A stretch of DNA of 64,000 bases, from contig PBDJ01000008.1 of the NCBI GenBank assembly GCA_002717365.1, positions 1 to 64,000 of the forward strand. The letters are read 5' to 3'. How positions within the stretch are numbered: position 1 is the stretch's first letter; each line of letters starts with the position of its first letter. The translations under genes and the position numbers were made by a program. The notes under the pieces are model-generated. The model searched no databases, was not told the origin of the DNA, and worked only from the letters and a program-made list of their open reading frames with translations. Shown here piece after piece: positions 48,205 through 57,914 of the stretch. The DNA comes from Acidimicrobiaceae bacterium (GTDB lineage: Bacteria; Actinomycetota; Acidimicrobiia; Acidimicrobiales; MedAcidi-G1).

Positions 48205-50652
48205 CTAGAGGCGGACCTGCAGGCTGTCCGGGTCATAGAACGGTCGGTAAGAGGCCGTCGCCGGAACCAGTACACCGTTCACCGACACCTCGAAGGCGCC
48301 CTCGATGACAGCGGCCCTCGGGGTATCCGGCTCGCAGCCCACGTAGGCCATGCCCAAGGCCCCGCCCACCGTGTGGCCATACATGCCCGAGGTGATGCGA
48401 CCCACCAGAGCACCATCCCGGAACACCGGTTCGTCGTGGTAGAGCAACGGCTCCGGGTCGTCGAGGCGGAACTGGACCAGCCTCCGCGTCACCCCGGCCT
48501 CCTTCTGGGTTAACAGGGCCTCCCGACCGAGGAAGCCCCCGGGCTTGTCGAAGGCCACCCCCCATGAGAGGCCAGCCTCCAGCGGCGTGTCCTCCTCGGC
48601 GATGTCGTCGCCCCAGTGGCGGTAGGCCTTCTCCATCCGCAGGGAGTTCATGGCGTGGTAGCCGGCCGGTTTGAGGCCGGCTGAGGCGCCGGACTCCCAG
48701 AGGGAGTCAAAGGCGCCGACGGCGAACTCGGCAGGTACGTACAACTCCCAGCCCAGCTCGCCCATATAGGTCCGGCGCACAGCGATAGCCCGGGCATACG
48801 CCAGGTCGATCTCTTGCAGGGTGCCGAACGGGAAGGCCTCGTTAGACAGGTCGGCGTCGGTCAGCGGTGCCACGATGTCGCGGGCCCGGGGTCCGAACAC
48901 GCCCAGCACGGCGTAGCCGGAGGTCACGTCGGTGACCGTTATGCGGGCGTCGTCCGGAGTATTGCGGGCGATCCAGTCGGCGTCCTTGACCTGGGTGGTG
49001 TAGGCGGTGACCACCAGGAACCTTTCCTCGTCTAGGCGGTTGACGGTCAGGTCGGCTTCGATCCCGCCCCGATCATTCAGCCACGTGGTGTACACCGAGG
49101 TGCCCGGTTCGACGTCGATGTCAGCCGACGAGATCCGGTTCAGCACGGCGCAAGCGTCGGGACCTTGGACGAGCAGCTTGGCCAGCGAGGTCTGGTCGAA
49201 AAGGGCCGCACCCTCCCGGCAGGCCCGGTGCTCGGCCGCCGAGTGTTCGAACCAGTTCTGGCGTCCGTAGGTGTACTCGTAGACCGGCTCCATGCCATCA
49301 GGGGCGTACCAGTTCGGCCGCTCCCAGCCGCCGTTCTCACCGTGGCAGGCCCCAAGGTCCACAAGACGGTCATGGACCGGGGATCGGCGCACGCCACGGG
49401 CCGTCTCGACCTGGCGAAACGGCCAGTGCATGGCGTACAACAGACCGAGGGCCTCGACCGATCGGTCGTGGAGGTACCGGCGGTTGGTCTGGAAGGACTG
49501 CATGCGACGGATGTCGACGTCCCACAGGTCCATGGGGGGCCGGCCGTTGACGATCCACTCGGCAAGCACCTTGCCGGCGCCTCCGGCTGATTGCATGCCG
49601 ATGGAGTTGAAGCCGGTAGCCACCCAGTGGTTGCGTAGTTCCGGGGTCTCGCCCAGCAGGTACCGGTCGTCGGGGGTGAACGACTCAGGACCGTTGAAAA
49701 ACAGACGGATGCCCACATCGACCAAGGCGGGGATGCGCTTGCACGCCGCTTCCCACACCGGAGCCAGGTGCTCCCAGTCTTCGTCGAGCTGCATAAACGG
49801 CCGGTCGGTGGGGATGCCATCCATACCGAACGGCTTGGCCACCGGCTCAAAGGCACCAACCATCAAGCGGCCAGCCTCCTCCTTCACATAAATGCAGTTG
49901 TCGGTGTCGCGCAACACCGGTAGACCCGACGGCAGGTCCGGGATCGGTTCAGTAACCAGATAGAAGTGCTCGCAGGCGTGCAGCGGGATATTGACACCGA
50001 TGTCGCGGCCCAACTGGTGTGACCACATACCGGCTGCCGTGATGACATGCTCGGCATCAATCAGACCCTGGTCGGTGTCTACGCCGACAGCTCGGCCATC
50101 GGCGGTGCGGATACGCTCGACCGATACGCCCTCAAGGATCCGGACGCCCTTCTCCTTGGCTACGGCGGCCAGGGCCATCGTGGTGTCGACCGGGGAGGCC
50201 TGGCCATCGCCGGGCAGCCACACGCCACCGACGATCCCCTCGGGGTTGAGTAGCGGGTAGCGCCCACAGAGGTCCTCGGCGGTGATTACCTCGACGTCCA
50301 CGTCAAAGGCGTTGGCCATACCGGCGCCCCGGACGAGTTCTTCCATTCGTTCCGAGTTGTCGGCCACGCTGAGCGATCCGACCTTCCTGAAACCGGTGGG
50401 GTGACCCATCTCATGCTCAAGGGCGTCGTAAAGCTCGGCCGAGTAGGCGGCCAAACGGGTCATGTTGTGGGTGGCCCGGAGGCAGCCAACGAGGCCAGCC
50501 GCGTGCCAGGTGGTGCCGCTGGTCAGCGTGTTGCGCTCCAGCAGGACCACGTCGTTCCAGCCCAGTTCAGCAAGGTGGTAGGCCACGCTGGCGCCGACGA
50601 TGCCACCACCGATGATGACAACCTGGGCCCGATCGGGGACTTGCTTGGCCAT
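48205..50652 (-). CDS. FAD-dependent oxidoreductase / GcvT fusion (dimethylglycine/sarcosine dehydrogenase-like)
   Basis: VVIIGGGIVGASVAYHLAELGWNDVVLLERNTLTSGTTWHAAGLVG; C-terminal GCV_T/aminomethyltransferase domains (RRTYMGELGWELYVPAEFA). Confidence 0.9.
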   Translation of the reverse strand: MAKQVPDRAQVVIIGGGIVGASVAYHLAELGWNDVVLLERNTLTSGTTWHAAGLVGCLRATHNMTRLAAYSAELYDALEHEMGHPTGFRKVGSLSVADNSERMEELVRGAGMANAFDVDVEVITAEDLCGRYPLLNPEGIVGGVWLPGDGQASPVDTTMALAAVAKEKGVRILEGVSVERIRTADGRAVGVDTDQGLIDAEHVITAAGMWSHQLGRDIGVNIPLHACEHFYLVTEPIPDLPSGLPVLRDTDNCIYVKEEAGRLMVGAFEPVAKPFGMDGIPTDRPFMQLDEDWEHLAPVWEAACKRIPALVDVGIRLFFNGPESFTPDDRYLLGETPELRNHWVATGFNSIGMQSAGGAGKVLAEWIVNGRPPMDLWDVDIRRMQSFQTNRRYLHDRSVEALGLLYAMHWPFRQVETARGVRRSPVHDRLVDLGACHGENGGWERPNWYAPDGMEPVYEYTYGRQNWFEHSAAEHRACREGAALFDQTSLAKLLVQGPDACAVLNRISSADIDVEPGTSVYTTWLNDRGGIEADLTVNRLDEERFLVVTAYTTQVKDADWIARNTPDDARITVTDVTSGYAVLGVFGPRARDIVAPLTDADLSNEAFPFGTLQEIDLAYARAIAVRRTYMGELGWELYVPAEFAVGAFDSLWESGASAGLKPAGYHAMNSLRMEKAYRHWGDDIAEEDTPLEAGLSWGVAFDKPGGFLGREALLTQKEAGVTRRLVQFRLDDPEPLLYHDEPVFRDGALVGRITSGMYGHTVGGALGMAYVGCEPDTPRAAVIEGAFEVSVNGVLVPATASYRPFYDPDSLQVRL

Positions 50653-50804
50653 AGACGGCGACTCTTTCGTGTTGTCGACGGTGGTTCCGACGGGACCTTG
50701 CCGTTAGATCGAATCGCTAATAGGTTACGAACTCTAACTCCAGCGAGGCCGACGGTCGACATCAAGTCCGCAGGAGTGTACGACCCGAAACCCCGGGAGA
50801 TTCC

Positions 50805-52175
50805 ATGAGCACCCATCGGGAACTGGCCAGGAAGCACCTCGTACCCCACTTCACCCCGAAGGCGGCATGGCACAGCGACAGCCTGCCCGTCATCGAACGC
50901 GGCGAAGGCTGCTACCTCTACGACGTCGACGGCAACGAGTACTTGGACGGATTAGCCGGCTTGTTCTGCGTCAACATCGGTCACGGGCGACCAGATCTGT
51001 CGGCTGCCGCAGCTAAGCAGATGGACACGCTGTCCTACTCCACCAACTGGGGTTTCGCACACCCGCCATCCATCGAAGCGGCGACCATGATCGCCGGTTT
51101 CGCTCCTGGGGATTTGAGCGAGACCTTCTTCGTGAGCTCAGGGTCCGAGGCCGTGGAGTCAGCCATCAAATTTGCCCGCAACTACCATTTGGCACGGGGA
51201 GACGAGAGCCGGTACAAGGTCATCTCTCGCAACTGGGCCTACCACGGAACCACCCTGGGAGCGCTCTCGGTGACCGGCATCCCCAAGTTCCGGGACCCTT
51301 ACCTGCCGATCCTGTGGGACGGTACCCGCCACGTGCCCAACACCCGGCAGTGCACCTCACCGGACGGTACTCCGGTTGCCGAGTTGTCCTGCGTGCAGGC
51401 CGTCGAGGAGACCATTCTGGCTGAGGGCCCGGAGACGGTTTCCATGGTCATTGCCGAGCCAATCCAGAACGGTGGTGGTGCCCTGGTCCCACCCGACGGG
51501 TACTGGCAGGAACTCCGCCGCATCTGCGATCGGTATGGCGTGCTACTGGTTGCCGACGAGGTCATCTGCTCATTCGGCCGGTTCGGCCACTGGTTCGCCA
51601 GCGAGCGCAACGGCGTGGTGCCCGACATGATTACCTTCGCCAAAGGCGTCACATCGGCTTACCAGCCCTTGGGTGGCATGGTCATCAGGGGCCCGCTGGT
51701 CGACGAGGTTTTCGACTCGTCTATTGGTTCGTACGTGCACGGTTCCACCTTCGGGGGTCATCCGGTGGCTACCGCAGTGGCCGTGGCCAACATGACCGCT
51801 ATGAGCGACGAGGGCGTCATGCAGCACGTTCTGGACACTGAGGACTACTTCACCGACCAACTCCGGGCCATGGGTGAAGCCCATGCCTGTGTCCGGGAGG
51901 TCCGGGGTACAGGCTTCTTCTACGCCGTCGACCTGTGCGCGGACTCGGACACCAACCGAGACCTCAGCACGACCCAGGAGGCTGGCCTACGGGGTGGCGT
52001 CCTGGGAGGCATGGTCCGCGAGGAGCGCATGACGGTCCGTCCTGACGACCGTGGTTACACAGGCTTGAGCATCTCGCCGCCCCTGGTCGCCGACCGGGCG
52101 GTGATCGACGACTTGGTGGCCCGGGTCGACCGGGTGGCCGACCGGGTTGATACCTGGCTGACCGGGAACGACTGA
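50805..52175 (+). CDS. Class III aminotransferase, taurine:pyruvate aminotransferase (Tpa)-like
   Basis: LPVIERGEGCYLYDVDGNEYLDGLAGLFCVNIGHG, FFVSSGSEAVESAIKFAR, LLVADEVICSFGRFGHWF, ITFAKGVTSAYQPLGG. Confidence 0.8.
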   Translation: MSTHRELARKHLVPHFTPKAAWHSDSLPVIERGEGCYLYDVDGNEYLDGLAGLFCVNIGHGRPDLSAAAAKQMDTLSYSTNWGFAHPPSIEAATMIAGFAPGDLSETFFVSSGSEAVESAIKFARNYHLARGDESRYKVISRNWAYHGTTLGALSVTGIPKFRDPYLPILWDGTRHVPNTRQCTSPDGTPVAELSCVQAVEETILAEGPETVSMVIAEPIQNGGGALVPPDGYWQELRRICDRYGVLLVADEVICSFGRFGHWFASERNGVVPDMITFAKGVTSAYQPLGGMVIRGPLVDEVFDSSIGSYVHGSTFGGHPVATAVAVANMTAMSDEGVMQHVLDTEDYFTDQLRAMGEAHACVREVRGTGFFYAVDLCADSDTNRDLSTTQEAGLRGGVLGGMVREERMTVRPDDRGYTGLSISPPLVADRAVIDDLVARVDRVADRVDTWLTGND

Positions 52176-52259
52176 CCGGTCTTTGGGTAACAGGCTGACC
52201 GGCCTGCTCTACGATCTGCGAGGCTCCACCCAACGCGGTGGGGCAAGGGGAGTGACCAG

Positions 52260-53066
52260 GTGAAGGATCTCTCAGTAGGTGAGCTAGGCATGGTCTACGA
52301 GCTGCCGAAGGGCGGTTCGGTCGAGGCCCTGCAAAACGTCTCTTTCGACCTCAGGGCAGGACGGCTCCTGACGCTGCTCGGGCCCTCGGGGTGTGGGAAG
52401 ACCACGCTGCTCAACATCATTGCCGGCTTCCTGGCGCCGACCTCCGGTTCGGTCACCCTTGGAGGAGACTCCATCACCGGTCCCGGACAGGAACGAGGCA
52501 TGGTGTTCCAGCAGGGAGCCCTGTTCGAGTGGCAGACGGTTTCCCAGAACGTGGCCTTCGGACCCCGAATGAACCGGAAGAAGCGTTCGGAGACCGAGAC
52601 CCTGGTCCGCGACCTACTGTCCACGGTTGGGCTCCAGGGCTTTGGCGACAAGGCGGTCTATGAGCTGTCAGGCGGGATGCAGCAGCGCGTTGCCCTAGCC
52701 CGCTGTCTGGCCAACGACCCCGAAGTCATCCTCATGGACGAGCCGCTCGGTGCCCTGGATGCCCTCACTCGGGAGAAGATGCAAGGGCTCATCCTCAAAC
52801 TCTGGCAGGAGACCGGAAAGACAATCATCCTGGTCACCCATAGCGTGGAGGAGGCCCTCTACCTGGGGGACCGCCTGTTCGTGATGGCCCCCCGGCCAGG
52901 CCGGATCGAGCGGGAGTATGAGCTTCCCTTCGCCAAGGAGGGCCTGGACGTGGACCCGCGTGCGATGAAGGCCTCTCCCGAGTTCATCGCCAAGCGGGAG
53001 GAGTTGCTGTCCCTCATCTGGGAGATGGAGGAGCAGATCATGGGCCACGAGGGGGCGATGTCATGA
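52260..53066 (+). CDS. ABC transporter ATP-binding protein (TauB/SsuB-like)
   Basis: LLGPSGCGKTTLLNIIAGFLAPTSGSVTLGG, GMVFQQGALFEWQTVSQNVAFGP, LSGGMQQRVALARCLANDPEVILMDEPLGALDALTR. Confidence 0.9.
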   Translation: MKDLSVGELGMVYELPKGGSVEALQNVSFDLRAGRLLTLLGPSGCGKTTLLNIIAGFLAPTSGSVTLGGDSITGPGQERGMVFQQGALFEWQTVSQNVAFGPRMNRKKRSETETLVRDLLSTVGLQGFGDKAVYELSGGMQQRVALARCLANDPEVILMDEPLGALDALTREKMQGLILKLWQETGKTIILVTHSVEEALYLGDRLFVMAPRPGRIEREYELPFAKEGLDVDPRAMKASPEFIAKREELLSLIWEMEEQIMGHEGAMS

Positions 53067-53920
53067 CCGTCCTGTCCCGCTTCCGACCCGCTGGCCGCAA
53101 CAGGAGTGCCGGTGCCCGTAAGACGGTGACCTTTGGAGACGCCTCAGAGGTCAAAGGCTCACCGTCGTGGAGTGTCGCATCGTTGATCTTCCTGTTCTTC
53201 GTCTGGTGGTGGATCAAACGGGGACCGGACCCCATGATCAACGACCGCACCTTCCCATCACTTCGCCAGAGTTGGGACGCCTTCTTCGAACTCGTGGACA
53301 TCGGCTACCGGCGGGTCGGGTTGTGGGACCACACCTGGGCCAGCCTGTGGCGGGTGCTCAAGGGCCTCATCTACGGAGTAGTGGTGGGCGTGCCTGTGGG
53401 CTTTGCCATGGGACTTTCCAACCGGCTCCGAGGCATCTTCGACCCCGTTGTGGAACTCCTCCGCCCCGTGCCGCCCCTGGCTCTTCTGCCGCTGTTTATC
53501 GTGTGGTTTGGCATTGGTGAGGGCTCGAAGGTCAACCTCCTGTTCTTCGCTGCAGTGTGGATCATGGTCATCGCGGCGAGGGCCGGAGTACTGGGCGTGC
53601 ACGGCTCCAAGGTCCACGCTGCCTACTCGCTGGGGGCCAGCAGGTGGCAGATCCTGCGCTACGTGATCCTCCCGAACGCCCTTCCCGACATCTTTACCGG
53701 GATGCGGGTGGCTCTCGGCGTGTGCTGGGGGACCCTGGTGGCCGCAGAGCTCACCGGAACTACCACCGGCCTGGGAGCCATGATCTTTGCTGCCTCGAAA
53801 TTTTTCCGGATGGACATCGTGGTGGTGTCAATCATCATCATCGGGGTCATCGGCGTGGCCATGGACCTCGTCATGCGGTTCTTGGAACGACGCCTCATCC
53901 CCTGGCGTGGTAAGGGCTGA
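53063..53920 (+). CDS. ABC transporter permease (TauC/SsuC-like)
   Basis: [60 protein letters not shown]-loop [30 protein letters not shown]. Confidence 0.92.
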   Translation: MTVLSRFRPAGRNRSAGARKTVTFGDASEVKGSPSWSVASLIFLFFVWWWIKRGPDPMINDRTFPSLRQSWDAFFELVDIGYRRVGLWDHTWASLWRVLKGLIYGVVVGVPVGFAMGLSNRLRGIFDPVVELLRPVPPLALLPLFIVWFGIGEGSKVNLLFFAAVWIMVIAARAGVLGVHGSKVHAAYSLGASRWQILRYVILPNALPDIFTGMRVALGVCWGTLVAAELTGTTTGLGAMIFAASKFFRMDIVVVSIIIIGVIGVAMDLVMRFLERRLIPWRGKG

Positions 53921-53931
53921 CGTCCTCCCGG

Positions 53932-54831
53932 ATGATCCGTCCCACCCCGATTGTCGCCGACTGGTACGCCCGAGCGGCTGCCGATCCGGCCCGGGTGGTT
54001 CTGGCCGATGCTGGAGATCCGCGAGCCGACGAGGCGACGGCCCGCCTTATCGACGAGGGTCTAGCCGTGCCGGTTCCCCCGGAAGTGGACCCCACCGACG
54101 TCCGTCAGGACGAGGCCGTGGCCCGGGCGATCGAGGCGGGCCTGGATCCCGACGACCCGGTGGTGGCGGCCACCGTGCTGGTCCGGTCCGGAGTAGCTGA
54201 CGCCGCGGTGGCCGGGGCGACCCGGCCCACAGCCGACGTAGTCCGCGCTGGCCTGCGGGTGATCGGGACGGTGTCGGATGCCGACGTGGTGTCCAGCTGT
54301 TTTCTCCTGGTCCTGCCCGACGGCCGTCCGGTGGCCTACGGAGACTGCGGCGTGATACCTGACCCGGATGCCGCCCAGTTGGCCTCTATCGCATTGGCCA
54401 CTGCCGCTACGTTCGCTGCGCTGGTTGGTAAAGAACCACGGGTAGCCCTGTTGTCGTTTTCGACCCGGGGAAGTGCCGAACACCCAAGGGTTGACAAGGT
54501 CCGGGAGGCCACAGCACTGGTTGCCGACCGGTGTCCCGGGCTAGCTGTGGACGGCGAGCTTCAGTTCGACACGGCATGGGTGCCTGAGGTAGCGGCGGCC
54601 AAGGCCCCGGGTTCGCCGGTAGCCGGATCGGCCAACGTATTTGTGTTCCCAGACCTGGACAGTGGAAACATTGCCTACAAGATCACTGAGAGGCTGGGCG
54701 GAGCCCGAGCCTTCGGGCCACTGCTCCAGGGTCTCGGCGGGGTTCTTCACGATCTGTCACGAGGCTGTTCGGCTGATGACGTCGTAGACGTGGCGGTGAT
54801 CGCTGGGCTGCAGGCCCGCGCCACAGCCTGA
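53932..54831 (+). CDS. Phosphate acetyl/acyltransferase (Pta-like)
   Basis: [103 protein letters not shown]. Confidence 0.9.
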   Translation: MIRPTPIVADWYARAAADPARVVLADAGDPRADEATARLIDEGLAVPVPPEVDPTDVRQDEAVARAIEAGLDPDDPVVAATVLVRSGVADAAVAGATRPTADVVRAGLRVIGTVSDADVVSSCFLLVLPDGRPVAYGDCGVIPDPDAAQLASIALATAATFAALVGKEPRVALLSFSTRGSAEHPRVDKVREATALVADRCPGLAVDGELQFDTAWVPEVAAAKAPGSPVAGSANVFVFPDLDSGNIAYKITERLGGARAFGPLLQGLGGVLHDLSRGCSADDVVDVAVIAGLQARATA

Positions 54832-54844
54832 CCGACGCCACCTC

Positions 54845-55642
54845 GTGCCAGCTACCGCTGTCCTCCTAGTTCTCATCTCGACCGTCCTCCACGCGGGCTG
54901 GAACACCCGCCTCCACCGGTCGGCTGATCCGGAGACGACTGCGGCCCTGTCTTATCTCCTGGTGGGCATCGTCCTGCTCCCGGCAGTCTGGTTTGATCCA
55001 CCATCCGAGGTCCTGGGTTGGGTGGTGGCCTCCGCAGCGGCCCAAGGGGTGTACATGGCTTTGCTTGGGACGGCCTACCGGACGGGCAGCCTGAGTGTCG
55101 CCTACCCGATTTCTCGGGGTACCGCCCCCCTGCTGGTTGGCCTTGGTGGGTGGTTGCTGCTGGACGAGACGCCGACGGCGGCTACGGCCACCGGACTGGT
55201 GGTGTTGGTGGGAGGACTTCTGGTTCTGGCCGGGTTGGGCAACCAACTCCAGGAAAGACGTGCTGTGGTGCTGGCTGCGGTCACCGGCCTGTGCACGGTG
55301 GCCTACTCGCTCATTGATGCCCGGTCGGTGGACCTGACGGGATCGCTGGGCTACCTGTCGGTGATCATGATCCTCAGTTCAGGGTCCGTACTCTTGGGTC
55401 GACGACCGGGGTGGGCCCGGATGCGGTTCGTACTGGGTAGTTCGGCGATCGTAGGTGCCGGCCAGGGAGGGGCGTATGCCCTCGTCCTGTTGGCTTTTCA
55501 GCAGGCCCAAGCTGGGCAGGTGGCCGGGCTACGCCAGATCTCCGTGGTGCTCGGAGTGCTGTTGGCGCGAGAGGCCCTCGGGCCCCGGTCACTCTGGGGT
55601 TCTTTGCTGGTGGCTGCCGGAGCCACCCTGGTCATCTGGTAG
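54845..55642 (+). CDS. DMT-superfamily (EamA-like) transporter
   Basis: Ten-TM pattern with internal duplication; SVAYPISRGTAPLLVGLGGWLLLDETPT. Confidence 0.82.
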   Translation: MPATAVLLVLISTVLHAGWNTRLHRSADPETTAALSYLLVGIVLLPAVWFDPPSEVLGWVVASAAAQGVYMALLGTAYRTGSLSVAYPISRGTAPLLVGLGGWLLLDETPTAATATGLVVLVGGLLVLAGLGNQLQERRAVVLAAVTGLCTVAYSLIDARSVDLTGSLGYLSVIMILSSGSVLLGRRPGWARMRFVLGSSAIVGAGQGGAYALVLLAFQQAQAGQVAGLRQISVVLGVLLAREALGPRSLWGSLLVAAGATLVIW

Positions 55643-55729
55643 GCGACCGATGGTCAAATCAGGGTTGACTCACGAAAACAAGATTACCCCTAACTGGAAG
55701 GTAAGAGTATCTAACACTAGGATCCGGGG

Positions 55730-56305
55730 GTGAGCCGAAGAACCCTGGATACGCAGCAGGTGGTGGAGAGCGCGGCAGCTTTGGCCGACGCCGAGGGGCT
55801 GGACGCCGTGACCCTTACCCGGGTGGCCGAGCATCTGGGCGTTCGCCAGCCGGCCCTGTACCGCCACGTTGACAGCTTCGACGCCCTTATCCGAGCTCTC
55901 GGCCTCCGGGGTCGCGGAATCCTGGCCGACCGCTTGGGGGCGGCTGCCGTGGGAATGGCCGGAGACGATGCCGTGTGGGCCATGGGCGTGGCGTGGCGGT
56001 CCATGGTGGCCGACCACCCGGGCCTCTATGCGGCAACCGACCGCTATCCGTGCGCCACAGACCCGGAACTGGAGGAAGCGGTGGAGCGAGTGGTCGAGGT
56101 GCTGGGTCAAGCCCTAACCGCCTACGGGCTGAGCGACGTCGACCGCGTCCACGCCGCTCGCTCCATGCGGAGTGTCTTTCACGGTTTTGCCCACCTCGAG
56201 TCGGGTGACGGACACCCTTACGCCCTCGATCTGGACGACAGCTTCAACCGCCTGGTCAACCTGCTGTGTGCCGGCATCCGGCAGATGGCAACTGTGCCCG
56301 TTTGA
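55730..56305 (+). CDS. TetR-family transcriptional regulator
   Basis: VVESAAALADAEGLDAVTLTRVAEHLGVRQPALYRHVDSFDALIRAL. Confidence 0.9.
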   Translation: MSRRTLDTQQVVESAAALADAEGLDAVTLTRVAEHLGVRQPALYRHVDSFDALIRALGLRGRGILADRLGAAAVGMAGDDAVWAMGVAWRSMVADHPGLYAATDRYPCATDPELEEAVERVVEVLGQALTAYGLSDVDRVHAARSMRSVFHGFAHLESGDGHPYALDLDDSFNRLVNLLCAGIRQMATVPV

Positions 56306-56345
56306 TCCGACCGAACATTCCGACGGCTCGACGAGTGATTTTGCC

Positions 56346-57893
56346 ATGACCCGCCTTGGCTTCGTCCTGGACTCCGGGAGCTGCATCGGTTGCCATGCCT
56401 GCACGGTGGCCTGCAAGAGCGAGCACGATGTTCCGCTGGGCGTCAATCGCACGTGGCTCAAGTACGTGGAGACCGGAACCCATCCGGATACCGAACGCCA
56501 CTTTTCGGTCATGCGGTGTAACCACTGTGACGACGCCCCATGCATGACCATCTGTCCGACGTCGGCCCTCTTTCGCTCCGACAACGGAGTTGTCGACTTC
56601 AACGATGACAACTGCATTGGCTGCAAGGCGTGCATGAACGCCTGTCCATACGACGCCATCTACCTCAACCCGCAGACGAAGACTGCTCACAAGTGCAATT
56701 TTTGCAACCACCGGGTGGAGGACGGTCTGGAGCCGTCGTGCGTCGTGGTGTGCCCCACCCAGGCCATCAGGGTCGGGGACCTAGACGATCCGTCGTCGGA
56801 GATCTCCCGACTCCACGCCGGCGGCGGGATGGTCCGGTCACCGGAGCAGAACACCCGGCCTAAGGTCGTCTACACGGGTGTCTCGTCGGCATCGCTGGAC
56901 CCTCTGGCCTCGGCCATCGCCGGCGATGGGATGATCTGGGCAGACACAACACCCGCCCACTCCACGCCCACGTCGGTCGCGTTAACCGCCGCCCCCGTAC
57001 GGGACGACGGACAGGACATGGCCCGCACCACTTACACCACCCAGCATCCGCCGACCTGGGGATCGATGGTGTCGGGGTACCTGGTCACCAAGGCCATCGC
57101 CGCCGGCGTGATGCTGATGGCCGCCCTTCTAGTCCTCCTCGGGCACGGAGACGACCGAATGGCCGTCGGTGTGGTCCCCCCCGTGGTGGCCGGTGTATTC
57201 CTGGCTCTCACCGGGGTGCTGCTGGTCGGTGACCTCAAGCAGCCGAAGCGATTCGTCTACCTGTTCACCCGGGGCAACCGAACATCCTGGTTGGTCAAGG
57301 GAGCCTGGGTCCTTGGTGCCTTTGCGGCCTGTCTGGCCGCCTGGTGGATCGCCAGCCTGACCGGCGCCGGGGGAGCGCTCGCAGCGCTGGCGGTGCCGAC
57401 CGCCCTACTGGCCCTGGGAACGGCCGGGTACACGGCATTCCTATTCAGCCAGTGCGAGGGCCGGGACCTGTGGCAGGAACCGCTGCTGCTGCCGGTGCTG
57501 GTGAGCCAGGCCGTCATGGCCGGTGGGGCTACCTATTCGCTGCTCGACCTGTTCCTGGACGTCCCGTCCCATGGGGCTATCAAGTGGGCTTTCCTAGCCG
57601 GCCTAGTGGCCAACACCGGCCTCGTGGCCGCCGAACTAACTAGCGTGCACTCCCGCCACGTGACTATGGCCCTGGCCGAGTTGCGGTGGGGCGGCCAGCG
57701 GAAGCGTTACCGCGAGTTCGTTTTTTGCACGGCCTTCTCGCTGGTGTTCCTTGGCCTGGACGTCGTGTTCGGCGAAATCGTCTTCGACTGGTCCGGTCCG
57801 GTCCAGCCGCTCGTCCCCCTGGCCGCCCTATACGGCCTGTTCGCCTACGAGGACGCCTACGTGCGGGCCGGCCAGTCGGTCCCGCTCTCCTAG
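56346..57893 (+). CDS. Fused four-cluster ferredoxin plus NrfD/PsrC membrane subunit (SoeB-SoeC-like)
   Basis: CIGCHACTVAC, CNHCDDAPCMTIC, CIGCKACMNACPYDA, CNFCNHRVEDGLEPSCVVVCP, then eight or so TM helices of the NrfD type. Confidence 0.88.
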   Translation: MTRLGFVLDSGSCIGCHACTVACKSEHDVPLGVNRTWLKYVETGTHPDTERHFSVMRCNHCDDAPCMTICPTSALFRSDNGVVDFNDDNCIGCKACMNACPYDAIYLNPQTKTAHKCNFCNHRVEDGLEPSCVVVCPTQAIRVGDLDDPSSEISRLHAGGGMVRSPEQNTRPKVVYTGVSSASLDPLASAIAGDGMIWADTTPAHSTPTSVALTAAPVRDDGQDMARTTYTTQHPPTWGSMVSGYLVTKAIAAGVMLMAALLVLLGHGDDRMAVGVVPPVVAGVFLALTGVLLVGDLKQPKRFVYLFTRGNRTSWLVKGAWVLGAFAACLAAWWIASLTGAGGALAALAVPTALLALGTAGYTAFLFSQCEGRDLWQEPLLLPVLVSQAVMAGGATYSLLDLFLDVPSHGAIKWAFLAGLVANTGLVAAELTSVHSRHVTMALAELRWGGQRKRYREFVFCTAFSLVFLGLDVVFGEIVFDWSGPVQPLVPLAALYGLFAYEDAYVRAGQSVPLS

Positions 57894-57914
57894 GCCGCGA
57901 TCCGGGGCACGACG

